Source of the DNA: Lytechinus pictus | Taxonomy: Eukaryota; Echinodermata; Echinoidea; Temnopleuroida; Toxopneustidae | Reading direction: 5' to 3' | Length of the DNA: 64,000 nucleotides | Assembly: GCF_037042905.1 (NCBI RefSeq) | Contig: NC_087254.1 | Span: forward strand, 21,601,103 to 21,665,102 | Shown: piece by piece, positions 13,501 to 21,803 of the stretch | How the letters are laid out: every line of letters begins with the position of its first letter | How positions within the stretch are numbered: the stretch's first letter is position 1 | Notes under the pieces: model-generated | The model's input: the letters and a program-made list of their open reading frames with translations, nothing else | Databases searched by the model: none | What the model was told of the DNA's origin: nothing | Made by a program: the position numbers and the translations under genes

Positions 13501-13749
13501 TACCCGCTCCAATGCACGTCTTGACAATGGCGCACAATTTTGTTCTTGAGCTTTTGGCTCTTCTCCAGATTTGCTCATAAACCGCTCATATTCAGCTAGA
13601 TTGTTGAACATAGACACCTCAGAAACTGGGAGTGCTACATTCGAAGCATATAAAGCTTTTAAAGGATTAAAATTTGGTGATAAAACGTCAATTTCCTCAT
13701 CTTTTTCCTCCTCTTCTCCGCCACCAGAAATGTTCATGGGCGCAGCCAT
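6392..13749 (-). CDS. LSM11: LSM11, U7 snRNP Sm-like protein, 5 exons, 588 aa
   Basis: LSm11 replaces SmD2 in the heptameric ring of the U7 snRNP, which directs 3'-end cleavage of replication-dependent histone pre-mRNAs. Exons: 13749-13504, 11044-10948, 10102-9963, 8466-8383 and 7591-6392; phases are consistent and all introns are GT-AG. The N-terminus (residues 24-60) has [10 protein letters not shown] and [10 protein letters not shown], matching the conserved LSm11 N-terminal region that contacts FLASH. Sm motif 1 lies in exons 3-4 ([20 protein letters not shown] at 138-157, then WNM). Sm motif 2, [18 protein letters not shown], is near residues 535-552. A long insert splits the two motifs, as is characteristic of LSm11, but here it is about 345 residues and the protein is well above the roughly 360 residues of human LSM11. 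The insert has CKFC at 224-227 and CPNGH at 299-303, acidic/serine tracts and basic patches. Confidence 0.93.
7871..8330 (-). repeat. Interspersed repeat with tgacctttgacct motifs, diverged copy, in LSM11 intron 4
   Basis: It lies in LSM11 intron 4 (7592-8382). It opens with a tctcgcccacttgtgaaagt-like end and closes with ggacggacggac and gggcgagacaaa, so a GTCTCGCC-type motif is present in inverted orientation at both ends. It contains an exact TGACCTTTGACCT at 8039-8051. It is related to, but diverged from, the copies at 9059, 18131, 19537 and 25128. The strand given is arbitrary. Confidence 0.55.
8383..8466 (-). CDS. LSM11: LSM11 exon 4 (end of Sm1 region)
   Basis: 84 nt, phase 0 in and out, acceptor ttctag and donor gtaaat. 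It encodes residues 162-189, [17 protein letters not shown] and onward. This corresponds to the ALTDVDETYRKP region that follows the Sm1 motif in vertebrate LSM11. Confidence 0.9.
8467..9058 (-). other. LSM11 intron 3, simple-sequence part
   Basis: Intronic. It holds two CT-rich microsatellite patches (near 8600-8640 and 8820-8855) and no further exon. Confidence 0.5.
9059..9893 (+). mobile_element. Non-autonomous repeat with internal tandem units, copy 2 (LSM11 intron 3)
   Basis: The left end reads acaagtggaccgcctctggc and the right end agtctcgctctgctatgcag. In between, a unit of roughly 160-190 bp recurs, carrying tgaccttgg(t)catgtgacctgaaactc, gatgttcagtgatacttgatta and caagtttcatgaactaggtc. 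An exact TGACCTTTGACCT lies at 9413-9425. There is no coding capacity. The orientation is the same as the copies at 19537 and 25128. Confidence 0.75.
9963..10102 (-). CDS. LSM11: LSM11 exon 3 (Sm motif 1)
   Basis: 140 nt, acceptor gtgatag and donor gtaaga. It completes codon 115 and encodes residues 116-161, including [20 protein letters not shown] and [12 protein letters not shown], the diagnostic Sm1 core of LSm11. Confidence 0.95.
10148..10771 (-). mobile_element. LINE fragment, end of endonuclease domain (LSM11 intron 2)
   Basis: Two minus-strand frames, 10771-10586 and 10558-10148, encode parts typical of the C-terminal end of the EEP endonuclease of CR1/jockey-like non-LTR retrotransposons. 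One carries [20 protein letters not shown]; the other carries [13 protein letters not shown] followed by linker sequence. They are interrupted by a 57 bp palindrome at 10535-10591 containing stops, so the copy is dead. It fills most of LSM11 intron 2 (10103-10947) and lies in the gene's orientation. Confidence 0.8.
10535..10591. repeat. Near-perfect 57 bp palindrome inside the LINE fragment
   Basis: The arms run from tcctagtgccgc through tttatatgacac to a short attattaat centre, and the right arm is the exact reverse complement. It breaks the LINE frame between the LDLLLTN and LGKSDH motifs. The right-hand part on the minus strand is the LINE's own sequence, so the left arm looks like an inverted copy of it. 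Confidence 0.8.
10948..11044 (-). CDS. LSM11: LSM11 exon 2
   Basis: 97 nt, acceptor gcacag and donor gtaaga, ending in phase 1. It encodes residues 83-114, with [14 protein letters not shown], matching the R-NVLTRM segment before Sm1 in vertebrate LSM11. Confidence 0.9.
11600..12420. repeat. G/C-homopolymer-bounded degenerate repeat (LSM11 intron 1)
   Basis: It begins with ggcaggggcaatggaagcgg plus a poly-G run and ends in cgccgcccccgggggtgg plus a poly-G run, with many short 'tgccctttttcaaaat' repeats inside each end. A second copy of this kind is at 50985-52280. Short open frames in it are made of the repeat. Confidence 0.5.
12540..12680 (-). repeat. Partial copy of the 13098 MITE
   Basis: The sequence gaggccgaatgcacaaaagg, with ctttcatgtcgcc downstream, is a diverged version of the left terminal repeat of the element at 13098-13427. 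No matching right end was found. Confidence 0.5.
13098..13427. mobile_element. MITE with ~53 bp terminal inverted repeats (LSM11 intron 1)
   Basis: Left arm 13098-13150 begins ggggccgattgcacgaaag. Right arm 13375-13427 is its reverse complement with a few mismatches. The interior is AT-rich and non-coding. The right end lies only 76 bp from the LSM11 exon 1 donor. Confidence 0.8.
13504..13749 (-). CDS. LSM11: LSM11 exon 1 (start)
   Basis: The ATG is at 13749-13747 and the donor is gtaagt right after 13504, phase 0, residues 1-82. It carries the conserved LSm11 N-terminal blocks [13 protein letters not shown] and [12 protein letters not shown] second in-frame ATG is five codons in, so the exact start is slightly uncertain. 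Confidence 0.9.
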
Positions 13750-14032
13750 CTTTGAAATGAAGCGGCCTTTGACGGTACATTTTTTATTTTTCGTTATATT
13801 AATTCAATAAAAATAAAAAAATTAAATTTAAATCACAAATTATATTTTTAAATCACTAAATTTATTAATTGAAAAAATGTATGTAGAGACAATTTTTTTT
13901 TTATGTAAAGATGGTTTTATATCAAACACCCTTCACACACACGATCTGTCTTCGTTTCCTAAACAACGGCGACGCTGGGAATGGGACTTTTTGATAAAGA
14001 TTCAAAGTATTGAACTTGAAAGTTGGTGCAGC
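13750..14032. promoter_or_regulatory. Shared head-to-head promoter interval
   Basis: Only 283 bp separate the LSM11 start codon (minus) from the DUF4515 gene start codon (plus), so both 5' UTRs and core promoters must fit here. The middle is an AT-rich tract (13790-13880). Toward the plus-strand gene the sequence is more mixed, with the CpG-containing aacaacggcgacgctggg. I saw no classical TATA box placed for either gene. Confidence 0.55.
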
Positions 14033-14148
14033 ATGCCTCCAAAAAAGGGAAAGGGGAAAGGAAAAGGGAAGGCAAAGAAACAAGAAGGAGAGAGTGGACC
14101 AGTTGAACCGCCAGAACCAACAGAGAAAGAGTTGCTTTTGAAGAACGA
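14033..14148 (+). CDS. DUF4515 gene exon 1
   Basis: Start ATG in cagcATGcctcc; donor gtaagt after AAC-GA, phase 2. It encodes the basic N-terminus and TEKELLLKN. An in-frame ATG upstream at 13877 gives a non-conserved extension and lies in the AT-rich promoter, so I prefer 14033. Confidence 0.85.
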
Positions 14149-17100
14149 GTAAGTAAAATTCGTGGCAAAATTGTTCGGAGGCGCGGCCGCGAATGGACCG
14201 AATTGTATCGATGCATTTGGCCGACAGCATCCCATCAGGTTGCTGTCGCATTCCCGTTTACTTTCAAAGCTGGACCTCGCAAGAGATGGGTTATGATGCC
14301 GGCAGCTCCCACCTATTACTGACTACTGTGCGTATGTTACTTTTGTAGCAATTTTTTTTTTTTTTTAGGGCCATGGTGTCATGATTATGATGATCAAGTT
14401 TATTTTTTCCTTGAAAACAGTTTCCTTGAAAATTTTCAATTCTCTGAAAAAATGGTAGGTACAATGTAAGATATATCTAACATTAAAGATATACTCAATA
14501 AGGTTCTTACATCCATGGCACTAACCTTCTACAGGGAGACTGCTTGCATGTGGCATCATGAAACTGAAAATTTAAAATCTATGACTTATTTTTTATGGAT
14601 TTTTGCCAAACCTTTATTCGTGTCTCTCATTCATTTACTTCTATGATAAAGCCGTACTTGATTCCAGGGTGAACTGCTCCCCATCTACAAATGTAGTCTT
14701 GTACAGGTTAGAGTCATCCAGATAGACCCAAGTCTACCTTTGTGCTGTGTTTAACTAAGGTTTACTGCCTATGGTCTGTCCAACTTTTCATATATTCCTT
14801 TCTACTTTTTGTAAAAATTTCACATTCCTTTTATTTTCGATTCTCTTTATTCTATCAGATTAGAGACGCTGACTGATGAACTTGCCAGCCTGAAGAAAAA
14901 AGTTGAAGAACTGTATCCTTTTCACTGCATACAGCTGAAAGTAAGATCAGCTCAATGGCTACGAGTTTTGGGGGATTTTTATGACTAAACATTTCTTTTT
15001 TTTTTTAAATCATATCGTTTAAATTGGGAATCAGACATTACTATTGTTGGAGAAATTATCTGCAACTTGATCCAAGGACTTGGTCTCGGTTGCCTAGGAT
15101 TATTTAAGCCTTGCATTGACCATTGATAACATTGGATGGAATAAAATTGGATTGAATAATCACATTTACATTTACTTTTCTTATAATCAACATCCTTTCA
15201 TTTTTTATTTAATGTCATTAGTATGTTATATTGCTTTTGTAGGTTTATGAAATTGTCTTTTAGAAAAGCGTTATAATTTGATGATGATTTAATTATTATT
15301 ATAGAATGGGTCTTCTCACTTTTCTGTATGGGTGTTAGCTTTTTATGTTTTTGTGTGGTTTTTTATTTGTTCAAATTGTATTATTTATTATTAATTACAG
15401 AACTAAAAAATAAAGCTAATAAAGCAATTACCTTAAAGTAAAGATTTTTTGGCCCATCATGTACATATTAGAGTCATGTATAAAACAAATCAAAATTATC
15501 CTTAATGAGGTAAAGCCGGAGGGAAAATGAATGGTTACAACAAGAAGCACAGCAGACAAGGATTGAGAGTGTGAGTATAAATTGAATTAAATCTAATTTA
15601 TTTATATTTAATTGTTTACTTATTTCATTCATTCATTAATTTATCACTTGAGCTTTTATAGATATTTGTTTATTCATCTGTCAATCTATATATTTATTCA
15701 TGACTATATTTATCTTTACAAATATACTCTGATGTGAGTGTTAGACGATAAGCCTTGTGGTCACTCCTCTCAGCTTTTACATGTAATTTTTTAAAGGTAA
15801 AGATCCAACAAAACGGGTAATAAATGCAATTACTCTATATGTTACAGCTGAAATTTATACACTGTATAATTTATGTCTACAGTCAATTTAAATGATTAAT
15901 TTTATTTTTTATTGAATCATGCAGCACGAGTACATGTCGTATATGGCTAAGAAGGCTCACAAGCGCCAGTCTACTATTGTAACTCTGAGTGATCAAAACC
16001 AGCAAGAAATCAGAAATATTCAGGAAGAAAAAGAGAAGATGCTGAAGGTATTTGAAGAGAAGAAACAAGGTAAGGTTTCTTTTGAAACTTTGATTTACTG
16101 TTTAAAGTGGCACTCTGAGCTGAAAATTATGTCTATAAATAAAAAAAAAAAGTAAAACTCTTATAGCAATATACTGAAAAATTAATCAAAATCTGATCAC
16201 AAAGTTATTCAATTTTAAAGTTTAGCTATATTTTGTAAACACATTCATAATACTCGCTGTCATGAATTTTCATTAGTTGGGCCGATGATATCATGTTCCC
16301 ATTTTTCGTACATAGTCCTTTAGTACATATCTTTTTACATGAAATCATGGTTGTTTCGTGTGGTGCCAATAGCATTTGTTATATAGTTATGAAGTTGGGG
16401 CTCAGCCTCAAAGTATATATGCTATTGCATGCAAAAATATTTTGGTTTTGTATATGGTATTTGCAATGGAATTGAAATTAAACCTTTGTTTAAAAATGCA
16501 AATTGTCAACTTGTTTTAAATTTCTACTATCAGCACATTTTTATTGATGTTATATCCATATTTTGATTTGTCAAAGTATATCATATAAACAAGAACTCAA
16601 TGACTGTTGCCAATTTGATGAGTTAAACCAGATTAAGCTGAACCTCATGAAAACTAAGTATATGTCTATGTTTACTCTTTCAGATTTACAGGATGTTCTA
16701 ATGGCAAGAGAAGCAGAGTTAGCAAAGACAAGAAAGGAATTAGAAGATTTGGATGATTTCAAGGTAGGCATATAACTTTACTTCTGTCTCAAGACTCCAT
16801 CAGAAAATCATATTTAAGTACCTATTATTGATGTGTATGAGATTTGTAATAAATTTATTAATTGAAAGTTATCCTCTTGGTAAAGTGCACACTTAAGAAA
16901 GTAATGTGGTGTGAAGGCTTGAATATTTACAATTATCTCAATAAAGGTGAAGATCAAACAGTATGAATCATATTGGATTATCATAACATGCAAGTCTTAC
17001 AAACAACAATTGAATATTTTTTTTCACTAATTAATTTGTGAAAATTATCATTCTATTCATTAGGTTCATTATTGCAGAATGAAATAATCGCTAGAGGGTA

Positions 17101-20100
17101 TTCATTTGTCTCGCAATCTACTATGGTCATCAAGGAAATTTGTGATCACTCTCGCAAAAAGTGTTCACTAGCTTTCTAGGAAATTTGTGATCACTCTCGC
17201 AAAAAGTGTTCACTAGCTTACAAGTTCACGAGCTTTCGAGTGCCGCTGCAACTCTTTATCAAGTGACGAAAATCACGTATTTCCTAGAAAGCTAGTGAAC
17301 ACTCTTTGCGAGAGTGATCACGAATTTCCTTGTTGACCATAGTAGATTGCGAGACAAATGAATACCCTCTAGCGATTATCATTCTATTGTTATCAGATTT
17401 AGTGCCCACTCTCAATAATGTTTTGATTTTTCTAAATGAAGGTCCTTCAAATAAATTTGACTTTTCATAAACTTGTAGTGATGGTATATCAGAGAGCTAT
17501 ATGTATATACACTGTATATGAAGATTGATGACTGATATTTTCATTCCATTTCAATCCAATCAGGCTTTTAAGTAGTACATATTCACATGGTCCCTCGAGA
17601 TATGTTGAGTTACATAAACATTAATTAAGCTCCTCTTTTTGTTGAAAAGTGAAGTTTGATTATTTTGTTTGTTATATTCAAAAGCATTCATGTACATTGA
17701 CTATTACCATTATAATTATTGAACCTGTAATTCCAAGAACCCTCTGATTCAAACAGGCATAGGTCAAGTGGCCATACATTATCCTTCTTTGTTATTCTTG
17801 ATTGTAGAAATTACAACAGGAGCAGGTGAACAAGATAAGAGAATTGGAGAAAGAAGTATTGAGGATGCGAGGGCAGCATACAGAAACCATCCAGAAACTA
17901 AAGACCCAGTTCCTTACCGAGAAAAAACACTTCCAGGCTGACTCAGAGGCTAGAATCCAAGAAGTTGCCAGACAAGCAAATAAGGTAAATATATCATGGA
18001 TTTATTTTGCAAGATTATATGGGAAATATGTATATCACGATGATGCCACTTTTAAGAAAAAAGTAGGCATTTCGAATGTCTACATACAAAAGGCCATTTG
18101 TGTACAAAAGGGTGCATTCTCGTTGATTTTTGTCTCACCTGCATAGCAGAGTGAGACTATAGGCGCCGCTTTTCCGACGGCGACGGCGGCGGCGACGGCG
18201 GCGGCAGCGGCGTCAACACCAAATCTTAACCTGAGGTTAAGTTTTTGAAATGACAGCATAACTTAGAAAGTATATGGACCTAGTTCATGAAACTTGGCCA
18301 TAAGGTTAATCAAGTATTACTGAACATCCTGCCTGAGTTTCATGTCACATGACCAAGGTCAAAGGTCATTTAGGGTCAATGAACTTAGACCATGTTGGGG
18401 GAATCAACATCAAAATCTTAACCTAAGGTTAAGTTTTTGAAATGTCATCATAACTTAGAAAATATATGGACCTAGTTCATGAAACTTATACATAAGGTTA
18501 ATCAAGTATCACTGAACATCTTGCATGAGTTTCACGTCACATGACCAAGGTCAAAGGTCATTTAGGGTCAATGAACTTTGGCCGAATTGGGGGTATCTGT
18601 TGAATTACCATCATAACTTTAAAAGTTTATGGATCTGATTCATGAAACTTGGACATAATAGTAATCAAGTATTACTGAACATCCTGTGCAAGTTTCAGGT
18701 CACATGATCAAGGTCAAAGGTCATTTAGGGTCAATGAACTTTGGCCAAATTGGGGTATTTGTTGAATTACAGCCATAAATTTGAAAGTGTGTTGGTCTAG
18801 TTCATAAAACTTGGACATAATAGTAATCAAGTATCACTGAACATCCTGTGCGAGTTTCAGGTCACATGATCAAGGTCAAAGGTCATGTAAGGTCAAAGAA
18901 CTTTGGCCACGTTGGGGGTATTTGTTGAATTGCCATCATATCTCTATAAGTGTATTGGTCTAGTTCATAAAACGTGGAAATAAGAGTAACCAAGTATCAC
19001 TGAACATCTTGTGCGAGTTATAGTAGTTTTCAAAATCAGCAATGCTGCTATATTGAATCGCGTGATGCAGGTGAGACGGCCAGAGGCATTCCACTTGTTT
19101 ATACTTTAAAAATCAATTGCAAGTGGCAGCCATGGGTATGCAATAAATAGTATCTACATGTAGTATTTCATCTAGTCCTTTTTTTGTCCAATGCTTATTT
19201 GACCCAAATGATCTAGAAGCAGATTTTATCTACATATACATTATTTAATCTTATAACCATTTAACCTAATATGGATAACAGTAAACGGTCGCCATTTATA
19301 CAATATTGAAGGTACCAATCATACACAGTGTAAATAGATATGACCTCATGAATACATAATTAGCCCCACTGGAGTCAATGTATTATTGGTCTGGTTCTAA
19401 AAGTTAGGAACCTTGGCCAATAATACAATGGGGCTAATGATGTATTCATGAGGTCATATCTCAGGCCCTCATGGACCAATTCTCACCAAATTTTGGTAGT
19501 GGGGTTTTTTCATCATGCGCTACCAAAATATAGTATAAACAAGTGGAACGCCTCTGGCAGTCTCGCCTGCATTACGCGATTTAATATAGCAGCAGTGCTA
19601 ACTTTGAAAACTACTATAAAATAATCATTCACAAAAACACCATTCATATAATGACATAATACCACATTCATTGACCATAAATGACATTTGAACTGTGACT
19701 TAAGACTTGTCAACTACACCCATGTCCACATTTCATTCACTCTATCCATAAACTTTCAAAGTTATGATGGCAATTCAACAATTACCCCAACATGGCCTAA
19801 GTTTATTGACCTTAACTGACCTTTCACCTTGGTTTTGTGACCTGAAACTCACAGGGGATGTTCAGTGATACTTGATTACTCTTGTATCCCAAGTTTTATG
19901 AACTAGATCCATAAACTTTCATAGTTAAGATGGTAATTCAACAAATACCCCCAACATGGCCAAAGTTTATTGACCTTTAATGACCTTTGACCATGGTCAT
20001 GTGACCTGAAACCCGTACAGGATGTTCAGTGATACTTGATTACTCTTATGTCCAAGTTTTATGAACTAGATCCATAAACTTTCAGAGTTATGATGGTAAT

Positions 20101-21803
20101 TCAACAAATACCCCCAACTTGGCCAAAGTTCATTGACCCTAAATAACCTTTGACCTTGGTCATGTGACCTGAAACTCAGGCAGGATGTTTACTAATACTT
20201 GATTAACCTTATGTCCAAGTTTCATGAACTAGATCCATAAATTTTCAGTTATGATAGTAATTCAACAAATACCCCCAACTTGACCAAAGTTCATTGACCC
20301 TAAATGACCTTTGACCTTGGTCATGTGACCTGAAACTCGAGCAGGATGTTCACTACTACTTGATTAACCTTATGCCCAAGTTTCATGAACTAGGTCCATA
20401 TACTTTCTAAGTTATGATGTCATTTCAAAAACTTAACCTTCGGTTAAGATTTTGAAAATAATTTTCCCAACATGGTCTAAGTTCATTGACCCTAAATGAC
20501 CTTTGACCTTGGTCATGTGACCTGAAACTCAGGCAAGATGATCAGTAATACTTGATCAACCTTATGTCCAAGTTTTATGAACTAGGTCCATATACTTTCT
20601 AAGTTATGATGTCATTTCAAAAACTTAACCTTATGTTGACGCCGCCGTCGCCGTCGGAAAAGCGGCACCTATAGTCTCGCTCTGCTATGCAGGCGAGACA
20701 AAAATGCTGAAATCCAAAAAAAAAAGTTTTTTGTGACGTCATCACTTCGGTACTCTTATTAGACCAAGGGATAAACCACTTAAGTCATGTGATAGTCATG
20801 TTAGTTGATCTCGGACAGTTTTTAAGAGTTGCACTTGTTCTAATCACTCTCAAATATGGGAAGCCTCTTCTGTGTAAAAATTCCTGTCCGGAATTACTTT
20901 CGTCTTGTAAAATGTTAATGATATGCGAAACTGTATATGTACATCCACCAATATTCATATTTAGAGAACACTCTAAATGAGGTTTATTTTCAATCGGTCT
21001 AATGCCAATTCATCTAATTACCAACTTGTGTACAATCATTTGGTCTGCCATCAGTTCGTCCACTATCCACATAGTCTAATTGCCATTTCATCTTATAACA
21101 AGTCAGTCCAATAGCCATTTAGTCCATATACCATTTGGTCCAATTGGACATAGTGTTACTTGGGCGAAATGAACGAAAATAAAATGGATATTAAACCAAC
21201 TGGTTATGAGACGAAATGGTCATGGACGAACTGGTGATTAGACAAAGTGATGATGGACCAACTGATTATTGGACCAAATGGTTGTTAGACAAAATGTTGA
21301 TGTACGGAATGGCATTACATGTAGAATAAATGAATGTAGACCATGTGGTGAGTTGACAAGTTGGCAGTAGACAAATTGGTGATTTACCTTAAATGGCATA
21401 GATGACGGCCTTAACATTAAAAAACTGTTAGCTCATGCTTGCATTTGCAAATGTAAATGAATTTAGGTAAATTCACCTTGAATGCACTTGAAAGAGGAAT
21501 GCAGTGAACATTTCCATTTGTTAACATTTATATTTGCAGGAAGCCATGCATTGCTTAGGCGATCACACCACCAAGATCAAGGAGGAAAACCGCAAGCTTC
21601 GCCACGAGCTCCTGAACTTGATCCACAGGTCGAGGGCGCTACATAGCCACAAGGAAGAACTGGAGAAGCAGCAGCGGGACCTGATACGGGAGCAGCAGTA
21701 TGCTGCTGACCTCAAGAGACTGAAAGGCACCAGGCAGCACAAGGTTCTGAAATCATTTGGGATGCTAGATGGTGAAGAAACCCCTAAGACAGCTTCTAGG
21801 TAG
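14033..21803 (+). CDS. DUF4515 coiled-coil protein (CCDC166/BBOF1-like), 7 exons, 296 aa
   Basis: Exons: 14033-14148, 14859-14912, 15516-15570, 15925-16069, 16684-16763, 17808-17984 and 21540-21803; all junctions keep frame. The protein starts with a lysine/glycine-rich tail (MPPKKGKGKGKGKAKK), then is almost continuously heptad-rich with no signal or membrane segment. The parts HEYMSYMAKKAHKRQ, TIVTLSDQNQQE, FLTEKKHFQADSEARIQEVA and EENRKLRHELLNLIHRSRAL resemble the DUF4515 family that contains CCDC166, CCDC121 and the basal-body factor BBOF1. Several members are linked to cilia, so a role in cilia or basal bodies is a guess from the family. Which member is the ortholog I cannot settle by eye. 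Confidence 0.85.
14149..14858 (+). other. DUF4515 gene intron 1
   Basis: A GT-AG intron of 710 bp. No repeat or additional exon was recognised. Confidence 0.6.
14859..14912 (+). CDS. DUF4515 gene exon 2
   Basis: 54 nt, acceptor ctatcag, residues 39-56 (LETLTDELASLKKKVEE) plus two bases of the next codon. It ends at a U12-type donor (gtatcctttt). A strong U2-type donor (gtaaga) at 14941 would keep the exon open, but joining it to exon 3 creates a stop. Confidence 0.8.
14913..15515 (+). other. Probable U12-type (minor spliceosome) intron 2
   Basis: The donor is GTATCCTTTT, the U12 5' consensus. A U12 branch-site match, TCCTTAAT, lies at 15499-15506, about 10 nt before the chosen acceptor aaag (15512-15515) and about 16 nt before the alternative ggag (15521). 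There is no polypyrimidine tract, as expected for this class. Both acceptors keep frame; the chosen one gives KVEELRRENEWLQQEAQQ across the junction. Confidence 0.75.
15516..15570 (+). CDS. DUF4515 gene exon 3
   Basis: 55 nt ending at agt-gtgagt in phase 0, encoding RRENEWLQQEAQQTRIES. The start could instead be 15522, which would omit two residues. Confidence 0.75.
15571..15924 (+). other. DUF4515 gene intron 3
   Basis: 354 bp, AT-rich, no recognisable element. Confidence 0.6.
15925..16069 (+). CDS. DUF4515 gene exon 4
   Basis: 145 nt, acceptor catgcag, donor gtaagg, phase 1 out. It encodes HEYMSYMAKKAHKRQSTIV and TLSDQNQQEIRNIQEEKEKM, the best-conserved part of the family. Confidence 0.9.
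16085..16260 (+). repeat. Diverged interspersed repeat in intron 4
   Basis: The region ttgaaagtggcactctgagc to ttttgtaaacac resembles the elements at 48925 and 52290 (shared core ctgaaaattaatcaaaatc). The rest of intron 4 (to 16683) shows nothing. Confidence 0.4.
16684..16763 (+). CDS. DUF4515 gene exon 5
   Basis: 80 nt, acceptor ctttcag, donor gtaggc, phase 0 out. It encodes DLQDVLMAREAELAKTRKEL and EDLDDFK. Confidence 0.9.
17084..17379. mobile_element. Foldback element, ~296 bp (DUF4515 intron 5)
   Basis: Left end ataatcgctagagggtattc and right end gaataccctctagcgattat are exact reverse complements. The arms continue for over 100 bp (tctcgcaatctactatgg; gtgatcactctcgcaa; gtgttcactagctttctagg). 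The left arm additionally carries a partial direct duplication of its inner 50 bp. Non-coding. Confidence 0.85.
17808..17984 (+). CDS. DUF4515 gene exon 6
   Basis: 177 nt, acceptor ttgtag, donor gtaaat, phase 0 in and out. It encodes KLQQEQVNKIRELEKEVLRM through EARIQEVARQANK. Confidence 0.92.
18131..19100 (-). mobile_element. Non-autonomous repeat with internal tandem units, copy 3 (intron 6)
   Basis: Left end tgtctcacctgcatagcaga followed by a GGCGAC-rich patch; right end caggtgagacggccagaggc to cttgttt. Inside are about five tandem units of 160-190 bp. Exact AGGTCAAAGGTCA sequences occur at 18356, 18548, 18711 and 18873, spaced 192, 163 and 162 bp. It is inverted relative to the copies at 9059, 19537 and 25128. 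Non-coding. Confidence 0.85.
19337..19460. repeat. Imperfect hairpin between two inverted repeat copies
   Basis: Arm gatatgacctcatgaataca pairs with tgtattcatgaggtcatatc at the right end, with inner attagcccca / tggggctaat and an unpaired centre near ggttctaaaagttaggaacc, itself an inverted repeat. It sits between the copies at 18131-19100 and 19537-20704. Confidence 0.75.
19537..20704 (+). mobile_element. Non-autonomous repeat with internal tandem units, copy 4 (intron 6)
   Basis: Begins caagtggaacgcctctggca, ends ctctgctatgcaggcgagac. It has about six tandem units, with exact TGACCTTTGACCT at 20305-20317 and 20497-20509 and several near matches. A GTCTCGCCTGCAT motif is inverted at the two ends. 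Opposite orientation to the copy at 18131. Confidence 0.85.
20994..21390. repeat. Quasi-palindromic 'ccatttggtc' repeat (intron 6)
   Basis: The left half is built from variants of gtctaatgccatttcatct and gtccaatagccatttagtcc; the right half is the reverse complement type (gacgaaatggtcatggacga, gaccaactgattattggacc). Together they form a long imperfect foldback. It ends about 150 bp before exon 7. Confidence 0.7.
21540..21803 (+). CDS. DUF4515 gene exon 7 (last)
   Basis: Acceptor tttgcag, phase 0. 87 codons plus TAG, encoding EAMHCLGDHTTKIKEENRKL to the C-terminus DGEETPKTASR. An AATAAA at about 21871 could be its first poly(A) signal. Confidence 0.92.
   Translation, partial: EAMHCLGDHTTKIKEENRKLRHELLNLIHRSRALHSHKEELEKQQRDLIREQQYAADLKRLKGTRQHKVLKSFGMLDGEETPKTASR

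Noticed and set aside
13366-13503. Continuation of the LSM11 exon 1 frame
   Set aside because: It reads through a perfect gtaagt donor into a MITE; the conserved protein continues in exon 2.
14941-14946. Strong U2-type donor for DUF4515 exon 2
   Set aside because: Joining it to exon 3 at either acceptor gives a stop codon within a few codons; the U12 donor at 14913 keeps the coiled coil.
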